Origin: Elusimicrobiota bacterium
Lineage (GTDB): Bacteria > Elusimicrobiota > Elusimicrobia > F11
Direction of reading: 5' to 3'
DNA: 64,000 nt
NCBI GenBank assembly: GCA_022072025.1
Contig: JAJVIP010000009.1
Location: 215,918 to 279,917, forward strand
Below the pieces are notes generated by a model. It made no database searches. It was not told the origin of the DNA and worked only from the letters and a program-made list of their open reading frames with translations. This document shows, piece after piece, positions 17,602 through 24,856 of this stretch (positions are counted from its first letter, which is position 1; every line of letters starts with the position of its first letter). The translations under genes and the position numbers were made by a program.

Positions 17602-19677
17602 ATGCGGTCGCCAATAATCCGTCTCCTGCACTTGCGTTCATCTACATTCATGGGAAGCCCTGAGAAGCTTATTTTCTTGCAGATACACCACATGCAGGGT
17701 TTTGAATGGCACGTCGGAGTTTTTCCAGATGGGAATAATAAGGAGTTTATTGAAAAGCTAAGGCCGGCTGTCAACTCCGTTTCGATATTTCCCCAAGGGA
17801 AACTTGGGTTTATAAAAGGTGTGTTGGCTCTGCGCTCAACTCTTAAGAAAAAAAACATTCAAATCATAGCGACCCATGATTACAAATCGAACTTGGCGGG
17901 AAAATTGGCCACCATGGGGACCGGTGTCCGCCAAGTCGCCATTTTTCATGGAACGACCGAACATGATTTTAAAGGACGTCTCTACGAGAAGTTCGATCGT
18001 TGGGTTTTGGGAAAGGTTGATGCGGTCGTGGTCGTTTCACGCGCCGCCAAATCAAAACTCTCTTACGTCAATGATAGGGTCCTTGTTGTTCACAATTCAT
18101 TTGATTGGATCTCTCAATCAAGGCAGGAATATGAAGGTCCTGGTCCTCGGCAATTATTTGATATCCCTAAAAATGCGCCTTTGTTATTACATGTGGGTCG
18201 ATTGAGTCCGGAAAAAAACCAAGAATTCCTGATTCAAGCCTTTCTTCAAGTTCTGAAAACCAATCCTGAGGCCTTCCTGGTAATTGTGGGAGATGGGCCG
18301 GAAAGAAAAAAACTGGAACTTCTGATTGAAAAAATCGGCCTATTAAAAAAAGTGTGGTTGGCGGGACATCAAGCGAATGTCGATCCTTTCTACAGAGAGG
18401 CGGACCTTTTTGTCTTGTGTTCGCAAAGAGAAGGGTTGCCGTTGGTTCTCTTGGAAGCCGCTTCTCACGCATTGCCCGTCGTTTCGACCTCAGTGGGAGG
18501 GGTCCCAGAATTTGTGGAGAACTCCGTTCAAGGATTTCTTGTTGAACCCGGTCAAATGGATCAATTGGTTCTGGCGATTGAAAGGCTTCTCCAAAATCCT
18601 CCAATAAGAAATCATATGGGGCGGGCAGCCTTGCTTAAACTTAAAGAACAATTCTCCCCTGAGAAATATGCGCAATCCTATTCCAACCTCTACCGAAGTC
18701 TGGTTGGACCGTCTTCCGTTTTCATCAGTTGGGAAGTCCACAGAAGAACCAGAGAAATGGCAGATGCATTGTCTATTCCATTAAAGGAAATATTGTTTTC
18801 GGGGCCTCGTTGGATGGGGCATCCGTGGCGATTCATTAAATCATGTGCCTATTTATTGAGGAAAAAACCGCGGGTTCTTTTCGTTCAGTCCCCCTCTATA
18901 TTTTTGGCCTCTCTGGCCATGATTTACAAATTTATTTTCAAGGCCACGGTGGTGGTTGACGCGCACAATGAATCGGTTGTCCCTTATGAACACAGCGGTC
19001 AGATGGTTCGATCGATTGTTCGTTGGATGCATTCAAAGGCCGATTGGACTGTTGTGACCAATGGAGCTTTATCCGAAATAGTTAAAAGAAACGGTGGTCG
19101 CCCTTTGGTTATGCCCGATCGAATACCCTCCCTGGTTGCCAAAACCATTCAAACAGAATTAGGAAAGAAAAGGGTTGTTTTCATTTGTACGTTCGCCCCC
19201 GATGAGCCTTACGCTCAAGTGATCAAAGCGGCGGAATTTCTTTCGAGTCATGTCGAAATCTTTATCACAGGAAATTTTTTAAAGGCCGACCCTGAAATAT
19301 TAAAAGATATCCCCGCAAACGTTCGACTCACCGGGTTTGTTGATGAGGAAAAATATGTAAACCTGCTCAGCCAATCGAACCTCATTATTGATTTAACCGA
19401 AATGCAGGACTGTTTGGTTTGCGGCGCTTATGAGGCTGTTGCCTTGGGAAAACCTTTATTGACCTCCGATACGCTGGCCTTAAGGGAACATTTCAGAAAA
19501 GGAACTCTTTACACCAAACATTCTGTGGAGGCATTGGTCCGCTCCATTCGGCTTGGGCTTGCTGAGGAGGACCGCTTAGAACATGAAATGAATATTTTAA
19601 AACAAGAGTTAAAGATCGAATGGGAGGCTGCATTAAAAAAAATGCAGCAACAAGTTTTTGAGGGGAAATTATTTTGA
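17602..19677 (+). CDS. Tandem GT-B glycosyltransferase (two GT4-like domains)
   Basis: A 691-aa protein made of two GT-B modules. Module 1 (about 1-370) is a canonical GT4: HVGRLSPEKNQEFLIQAF, LVIVGDGPERKKLELL and the EGLPLVLLEAASHALPVVST loop with its EX7E-like acidic pair. Module 2 (about 372-691) is more diverged, with VVVDAHNESVVPYEHSGQ, RVVFICTFAPDEPYAQVIKA, IFITGN, and GAYEAVALGKPLLTSDTLAL. A protein of this kind can add two sugars in succession, or one module may be structural. The gene starts 13 nt after the polymerase gene. The next gene begins at its stop (TTGA). Confidence 0.82.
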   Translation: MRSPIIRLLHLRSSTFMGSPEKLIFLQIHHMQGFEWHVGVFPDGNNKEFIEKLRPAVNSVSIFPQGKLGFIKGVLALRSTLKKKNIQIIATHDYKSNLAGKLATMGTGVRQVAIFHGTTEHDFKGRLYEKFDRWVLGKVDAVVVVSRAAKSKLSYVNDRVLVVHNSFDWISQSRQEYEGPGPRQLFDIPKNAPLLLHVGRLSPEKNQEFLIQAFLQVLKTNPEAFLVIVGDGPERKKLELLIEKIGLLKKVWLAGHQANVDPFYREADLFVLCSQREGLPLVLLEAASHALPVVSTSVGGVPEFVENSVQGFLVEPGQMDQLVLAIERLLQNPPIRNHMGRAALLKLKEQFSPEKYAQSYSNLYRSLVGPSSVFISWEVHRRTREMADALSIPLKEILFSGPRWMGHPWRFIKSCAYLLRKKPRVLFVQSPSIFLASLAMIYKFIFKATVVVDAHNESVVPYEHSGQMVRSIVRWMHSKADWTVVTNGALSEIVKRNGGRPLVMPDRIPSLVAKTIQTELGKKRVVFICTFAPDEPYAQVIKAAEFLSSHVEIFITGNFLKADPEILKDIPANVRLTGFVDEEKYVNLLSQSNLIIDLTEMQDCLVCGAYEAVALGKPLLTSDTLALREHFRKGTLYTKHSVEALVRSIRLGLAEEDRLEHEMNILKQELKIEWEAALKKMQQQVFEGKLF

Positions 19678-20813
19678 GCAACGCTTTCTGGATCTCTTTG
19701 TTTATCCTTTTCTATATCTACATGGGGTATCCGTTTTTTTTATGGTTTGTTTCCTTTTTTTTCTTAGGGAAAAAACACTTGGAGCCCATCGAGCCTTCCG
19801 TCTCAATTTTGATTTCTGCCTACAATGAAGAATCCTGTATTGGAGCCACCCTTGAGAACAAACTCCTGTTGGATTATCCCGTTGGGAAAAAAGAAATCAT
19901 TGTCGTTTCGGATGGATCAACGGATCGGACCGAGGAAATCGTTCGATCCTTTTCCTCAAAAGGGGTTCAATTGATTGTTCAAACTCCGCGGCAGGGGAAA
20001 ACCGCGGCTTTAAATGAAGCGGTCTCCCACGCCAAGGGGGATGTCTTGATATTTTCTGACGCCAACTCTCTTTATGAACCTTCAGCGTTACGGAAATTGG
20101 TCGCACATTTTTCGGATCCATCCGTGGGATATGTCACGGGAAAAATGGTTTATGTGGACGAGGTGGGCTCTCTGGTGGGCAGCGGCTGCAGTGCATACAT
20201 GCGTTATGAAAATATGCTTCGAAGGCTTGAGACAAAAATCGGCTCAGTGATGGGGGTGGACGGTGGCATCGACGCGGTTCGTAAGTCGCTCTACAAAACC
20301 ATGGCTCCTGAAATGCTCCCGGATTTTGTTCTCCCCTTGCGGGTGATTGAACAGGGTTACAAGGTGATATATGAAGAGGGCGCGGTCCTTAAAGAACCGG
20401 CCCTTACTCAAAACCGAGATGAATGGAAAATGCGAGTGCGAGTTTCGCTCCGAAGTTTCCACGCTCTATGGACCATGCGATCTTTGCTGAATCCATTTTT
20501 ATTTCCCTTAACCTCGTTTCAGCTTTTATCCCACAAAGTCCTGAGATATCTCGCGGGATTTGTCCAACTATCGCTGTTAATTACGAATGTATTAATGGTT
20601 AAAACTTCATTCTTTTTTGAATTCACCCTGCTATTACAAGGTGTTTTTTACCTATTGTCACTCATTGGGATTCTAGTCCCCAAAATGGCGGAGAATTTTC
20701 TCTTGATTCGCACCTCCGCCTATCTGTGCTTGCTGAACGCAGCCGCCATGATCGCTTTTTTGAAATTTATCGCTGGAAAAAAGCAGGTTCTATGGACCCC
20801 TCGAAAAGGATAA
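19674..20813 (+). CDS. Membrane GT2 glycosyltransferase (cellulose/chitin-synthase-like)
   Basis: A 379-aa processive-type GT2 with an N-terminal helix (AFWISLFILFYIYMGYPFFL) and C-terminal helices. The GT-A core has SVSILISAYNEESCIGATLE, EIIVVSDGSTDRTEEIV, ILIFSDANSLYEPSALRK and GGIDAVRKSLY. The last, together with a Q-x-x-R-like stretch (TQNRDEWKMRVRVSLRSF), resembles synthases that elongate chains at the membrane. The start is TTG 19674, overlapping the previous stop; AGGGGA at 19661-19666 gives a good ribosome binding site 7 nt upstream. It is the last gene before a strong terminator. Confidence 0.82.
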   Translation: MSNAFWISLFILFYIYMGYPFFLWFVSFFFLGKKHLEPIEPSVSILISAYNEESCIGATLENKLLLDYPVGKKEIIVVSDGSTDRTEEIVRSFSSKGVQLIVQTPRQGKTAALNEAVSHAKGDVLIFSDANSLYEPSALRKLVAHFSDPSVGYVTGKMVYVDEVGSLVGSGCSAYMRYENMLRRLETKIGSVMGVDGGIDAVRKSLYKTMAPEMLPDFVLPLRVIEQGYKVIYEEGAVLKEPALTQNRDEWKMRVRVSLRSFHALWTMRSLLNPFLFPLTSFQLLSHKVLRYLAGFVQLSLLITNVLMVKTSFFFEFTLLLQGVFYLLSLIGILVPKMAENFLLIRTSAYLCLLNAAAMIAFLKFIAGKKQVLWTPRKG

Positions 20814-20831
20814 TAGATCAGGCTTTTTGGG

Positions 20832-20854
20832 GGTGACCTCTGTCACCTTTTTTT
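20832..20854 (+). terminator. Intrinsic terminator of the first EPS gene block
   Basis: A perfect 6-bp stem, GGTGAC (20832-20837) and GTCACC (20842-20847), with a CTCT loop, is followed directly by seven T residues (20848-20854). It lies 19 nt after the membrane GT2 gene and 28 nt before the next gene, so it probably separates the EPS assembly genes from the secreted-protein block. Confidence 0.85.
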
Positions 20855-20882
20855 CCTGTCGTTTAACCTTCACACTGATGTC

Positions 20883-22076
20883 ATGAAGAGGGGAGCGAAC
20901 CATTTTGCGGTCCTATGTTTAATTTTATCCCTCATTTCAGTGGCACATTCCAAAGGCCCTGGAACAACAGGGGCGTTGCTCCTTCTTGAACCCACGGGGG
21001 CCCGGTCCGCGGCCTTGGCTCAGGCCTACACGGCGGGAAGCAACGATATTTCAATCCTTGGTTATAACCCCGGTGCTTTGCCGACATTAAAAACAGGGTA
21101 CATGTCATTTTCGTACCAAAGAGGATTGGAGGATGATCGCCTTGGACAATTTCTTATCGGGGGGCCCACCCGCAACGGACATGTTGGCTTGACCTTTCAG
21201 GCCCTTGATGAAGGAACCCTAACGGTGGTTGAAAACGGTCAAAGTAGAGATGTGAACGTCCAACGGGATATGATGTTGGGCCTCTCCTATGGGCGTCAAT
21301 TCAGGGGGCTTTCCGTTGGTTTTTCCGGGAAATATTTTCAATCGGAGTTGATTGAAAGTGAATCCGCCCGCGCTTTGGCGGCGGATGTGGGGATATTGTG
21401 GTCATCAAAACAACGCTGGCGGTTTGGGGCGGCCATGCAAAACATCGGAACCAAACTTCAGTTTCGTGAAATTGGGGACCCTCTGCCTCGTCTCATTCGA
21501 ACCGGATTGTCGGTCAACTTGGGAAATGTGAACAAAGGAATCATTCTTTTGGCGGACGCTCTCTATCATATGAACGAAGAAGAGTGGCGTCCTGGAATGG
21601 GCCTTGAATGGCCGGTGGGCCCTTTGGCTTTTCGAGGAGGAATTCGGCATTCCTCTCAACAAGATGAACTAACCTTTGGAACCGGATTTCTTTTCGGGTC
21701 TTCTCAAATTGATTATGCGTTGGGCCTTTTTGGAAGTCGAGATTCCATCCATCGGCTCGCTTGGTCGATGAAATTTGGGAGATTGTCGTCGTCATCCGAG
21801 TTTGTTAAAGAATCTAAAAATAAAACTTCCCAAACGGCTCGGGTGGGAACCTCCTCGTCTCAGCGGCGGCACAATTTGAACGGAAGCAAGCAAGAATCCA
21901 AACCCACCAGGCGGGTAAGAGAAATTTATATTGTTCAACGGGGAGATTCTCTCGCTAAGATCTCCAAGAAAGTGTACGGTCGAGCAGATTTGTGGACACA
22001 GCTTTATGCGGCCAACCGCCATTTGATATCCGACACCCGGCAATTGGAAGTGGGCCAAAAAATTATCATTCCATAG
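20883..22076 (+). CDS. PorV/PorQ-like barrel fused to a C-terminal LysM domain
   Basis: A 397-aa exported protein. A signal peptide (about 1-23) is followed by the PorV-type N-terminal signature: ARSAALAQAYTAGSNDISIL, then GYNPGALPTLKTGYMSFSYQ. Strand-rich sequence continues to about residue 300 (RLAWSMKFG). A low-complexity basic linker (about 302-340) leads to a LysM domain at the C-terminus: YIVQRGDSLAKISKKVYGRA and LEVGQKIIIP. LysM binds N-acetylglucosamine-containing glycans such as peptidoglycan. The layout suggests a barrel tethered to the cell wall, or a barrel that holds a polymer of the locus. It starts 28 nt after the terminator. Confidence 0.78.
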   Translation: MKRGANHFAVLCLILSLISVAHSKGPGTTGALLLLEPTGARSAALAQAYTAGSNDISILGYNPGALPTLKTGYMSFSYQRGLEDDRLGQFLIGGPTRNGHVGLTFQALDEGTLTVVENGQSRDVNVQRDMMLGLSYGRQFRGLSVGFSGKYFQSELIESESARALAADVGILWSSKQRWRFGAAMQNIGTKLQFREIGDPLPRLIRTGLSVNLGNVNKGIILLADALYHMNEEEWRPGMGLEWPVGPLAFRGGIRHSSQQDELTFGTGFLFGSSQIDYALGLFGSRDSIHRLAWSMKFGRLSSSSEFVKESKNKTSQTARVGTSSSQRRHNLNGSKQESKPTRRVREIYIVQRGDSLAKISKKVYGRADLWTQLYAANRHLISDTRQLEVGQKIIIP

Positions 22077-22086
22077 GAGAGGAGTT

Positions 22087-23532
22087 GTGGGGAAAAGTTT
22101 AAATCACAAAATCATGGGATTGTTGGGGTTCTTGATCGGGGCCCCAGGTCTTCTTTTCGCCACTCCTGAGGTTGCTGGATTCACAGGCACCTTTTCTAAC
22201 GGCGCCAACATTGTTATTGAGGGACGGTCCTTTGGGTCCAAAACACAAGCATCCCCTCTGACGTGGGACACTCTCGAATCAGGTCGTTTCAGCGCCGATT
22301 GGGCCAGCACACATGATTTGGGAATTGTCTCAAATGAAGTTCGTCATATTCGGTCTAGGCAAACAGCGCATCTCAATTTCACCAACAATCAAAATGAGGG
22401 AAAACTCCAAGCGGGTTCTCAGGTGTATCGCAAATGGTTTGCTCAATATTGGTTTCGTGTAAGTCCCAATTGGGATTGGGGAACGAGCACCTATGGAGGG
22501 CCCAATACCTTTCTTGCCAATATCAAAGTGTTCAGGTTGTGGAACCCAGGTTCGACCACGGAAAATTTTGTTTTGGCCTTCAATGGCTGGGACAATATCA
22601 TTCGTTGGGATGTTGAAAATGTATCGCCCGAACAGACTGGGGTGGCGCTTCCAGATGCGATTTCTAAAATGACCAAGGGATCTTGGCATTTGATTCAATT
22701 CGAATTCGAAGAGAATTCGGCTCCTGATCGGTCGGATGGTAAGTTTCGTATGTGGTTCGACGGGAAATTAACATCAAACGAATCAAGAATAAAAACGCGA
22801 CAAAGAGAGGCCGGGTACAAACGTCCTTTTCTGATTGGCTTCTCAGAGGTGTGGGGGGGGAATGATAAGGCCCCCAATGATTTTTATATGGATGATATCT
22901 ATATGGACTCATCGTGGGCCCGTGTTGAAATTGGCGATCAATCCATTTATGGAAATTGTTCAAAACGAGAAATACAAATTCCCACACGTTGGAACGATAA
23001 TCAGATCCAGGTGCAAGTTAACTCGGGGGGCTTTAATGTCGGCGAAACCGTTTATTTGTTTGTTGTAAACGATCAAGGGGAAATAAGCAACCCAGGCCTC
23101 CCACTTGTTGTGGGAGGGGATAGCGCTTCTGTTCCTCTCCCACCTCTACCACCCCACCCCGCCCCCACTCCCGTCCCCACTCCCACCCCCGATCCCGCCC
23201 CCATTTCATCACCTGCGCCCTCACCGGTGCCACCAGGGAATACTTCCGTCAGTGGCACTGAGGCGAGCACCAATATTGTCCGACCGTATCAAAATCAAGA
23301 GGCGGAGTTGGCTTTTACTCTGGATCAGCAGACAACGGTTATTGTCCAAATATTTAACAGGTCGAGAGAAAAGATCATAGAGCTGTTTTATGGGACACTT
23401 CCGGCTGGAAGACATGTCTTGTCCTGGGATGGCCGCAATTCCGAAGGGGCCTTGGTGGCGTCAGGGGTGTATCATGCCAGGATTCAAATGGGAGAAAAAA
23501 TAGAGAAAAGAAAGATCGTCGTAGTAAAATAG
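22087..23532 (+). CDS. Secreted multidomain protein: IPT-like, jelly-roll-like, Pro-rich linker, FlgD-Ig
   Basis: A 481-aa secreted protein of unknown function. Signal peptide (about 1-28), then an IPT/TIG-like start (GANIVIEGRSFGSKTQ), then a beta-sandwich of about 250 residues. The latter has WFAQYWFRVSPNWDWG, WHLIQFEFEENS, KFRMWFDGKL and DFYMDDIYMDSSWARVEIGD, reminiscent of concanavalin/LamG-like or polysaccharide-lyase jelly rolls. A Pro/Thr-rich linker (about 348-380) leads to a C-terminal FlgD-Ig-type domain (HVLSWDGRNSEGALVASGVY). The GTG start at 22087 is supported by the purine-rich AGGAGAGGAG just upstream; ATG 22114 is an alternative. It is paralogous to the next gene. A role in binding or cutting the exported polysaccharide is inferred. 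Confidence 0.7.
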   Translation: MGKSLNHKIMGLLGFLIGAPGLLFATPEVAGFTGTFSNGANIVIEGRSFGSKTQASPLTWDTLESGRFSADWASTHDLGIVSNEVRHIRSRQTAHLNFTNNQNEGKLQAGSQVYRKWFAQYWFRVSPNWDWGTSTYGGPNTFLANIKVFRLWNPGSTTENFVLAFNGWDNIIRWDVENVSPEQTGVALPDAISKMTKGSWHLIQFEFEENSAPDRSDGKFRMWFDGKLTSNESRIKTRQREAGYKRPFLIGFSEVWGGNDKAPNDFYMDDIYMDSSWARVEIGDQSIYGNCSKREIQIPTRWNDNQIQVQVNSGGFNVGETVYLFVVNDQGEISNPGLPLVVGGDSASVPLPPLPPHPAPTPVPTPTPDPAPISSPAPSPVPPGNTSVSGTEASTNIVRPYQNQEAELAFTLDQQTTVIVQIFNRSREKIIELFYGTLPAGRHVLSWDGRNSEGALVASGVYHARIQMGEKIEKRKIVVVK

Positions 23533-23539
23533 TCCCACA

Positions 23540-24856
23540 ATGAAAGTTCTGTTTATCTCATCCGCATTTTTGGGGACCATCTTCTCTCTGGGTTTTGCAG
23601 CCACTCCCCGGATTCAAAAAGTGGAAGGCAATTTCGCTCCTGATTCGGCCTTGACCGTGGTTGGTTCTCATTTTGGAGTCAAGCCAAACCCGAACCCGTG
23701 GATATGGGATCCTCTGGACAATGGAGAAATAAACCCCCTTTGGGAATCAGCCTATGATTTGAAATTGACCAAAACGCGCCAACGACATAAAGGATCAAAA
23801 TATTCCGCTACCCTCAATTTTTCCTCTGAAGCTCTTGAAGGGCGATTTCGAGCTCCCATTCTTGAAAGTCGTCGCTGGTTTGTTCAGTATTGGTTCCAAT
23901 TGGCTCGCAATTGGACGTGGGGCACCACAGATGAAACAGGGAAAAATAGGTTCTTGTCCAAGGTGATTATGCTTCGGTTATGGAATCCTCAGATGCCCGA
24001 AGAATATTTTCAAGTATCGGCCTTGGGGTGGAATGATAAATTGGAAATTGGATCCCAAGATTCGGCCCCATTTTTTGAGAAGGAATCTCTTAACGCATTG
24101 CTGACGAAAAATGAATGGCACCTTCTGCAGCTGGAGGTTGAAGAGAATTCTTATCCAGGCGTTCCTGACGGTCGTTATCGATTGTGGTTGGATGGCGGAC
24201 TTCTTTCTGACCGAGAAGGAATTCCCACCCGGATTACACGGGACGCTTATCGCTGGCCAACGATTGTCGGTTTTTCATCTGCATGGGATCCCAATATTGC
24301 CAAAGGAGAGAAACCTCGCGGGCTCCGAACTTTTTTTATGGATGATGTGTATCTTGACACCACATGGGCGCGGGTCGAAGTTGGGGATCGGCCCACTTAT
24401 AGTCAATGTCAACATCGAGAAATTCAAATTCCTACGGAGTGGAATGAGGGGCAATTGAGATTCGATGCCTCTGTTGGCGCGTTTTCGGAAGGTAAACCCG
24501 TTTTCTTATTTGTGATTAATGAGAAGGGGGAGATTTCCCATCCCGGTTGGCCCTTGTGGGTGGGAGGGGGACAAGTTCTTGATAAGAAAGAGGGAGGGAA
24601 ATTCAGGCCCCCTCAAAAATCTTTTTCCCTTTCTTCAAGAAAGAAAATGTCATTTGGCATGGAGGTTTTTTCAGTGGAAATTTTTGATCTCTCTGGGGCG
24701 ATCGTTCGTTCAATATGGAGGGAGTCGAAAAATGAACCTGTCGCATGGGATGGAAAAACTTCTGAGGGTAAGCCTGCTCCGGTGGGAGAGGTGCGTCTTA
24801 AAATTCAGGATTTTTGGGGAAATGTAGAGATCATTCCATTCGAAGTTGTTCAATGA
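23540..24856 (+). CDS. Secreted paralogue of the preceding protein, without the Pro-rich linker
   Basis: A 438-aa secreted protein that aligns with the preceding one along its length. Shared blocks are the IPT-like start (ALTVVGSHFGVKP), WFVQYWFQLARNWTWG, WHLLQLEVEENS, RYRLWLDGGL, FFMDDVYLDTTWARVEVGD and HREIQIPTEWNEGQL. The long Pro/Thr linker is missing and the C-terminal FlgD-Ig domain is shorter (EPVAWDGKTSEGKPAPVGEV). The two genes are 7 nt apart, which indicates tandem duplication followed by divergence. The acidic and aromatic residues of the sandwich are conserved, so the fold is probably kept. Function is unknown; binding or processing of the locus polysaccharide is inferred. Confidence 0.7.
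   Translation: MKVLFISSAFLGTIFSLGFAATPRIQKVEGNFAPDSALTVVGSHFGVKPNPNPWIWDPLDNGEINPLWESAYDLKLTKTRQRHKGSKYSATLNFSSEALEGRFRAPILESRRWFVQYWFQLARNWTWGTTDETGKNRFLSKVIMLRLWNPQMPEEYFQVSALGWNDKLEIGSQDSAPFFEKESLNALLTKNEWHLLQLEVEENSYPGVPDGRYRLWLDGGLLSDREGIPTRITRDAYRWPTIVGFSSAWDPNIAKGEKPRGLRTFFMDDVYLDTTWARVEVGDRPTYSQCQHREIQIPTEWNEGQLRFDASVGAFSEGKPVFLFVINEKGEISHPGWPLWVGGGQVLDKKEGGKFRPPQKSFSLSSRKKMSFGMEVFSVEIFDLSGAIVRSIWRESKNEPVAWDGKTSEGKPAPVGEVRLKIQDFWGNVEIIPFEVVQ

Noticed and set aside
23105..23240. Tandem repeat (CCCACTCCC-like) in the secreted protein gene
   Set aside because: It encodes the Pro/Thr linker, with imperfect units; a normal linker, not a CRISPR or regulatory repeat.
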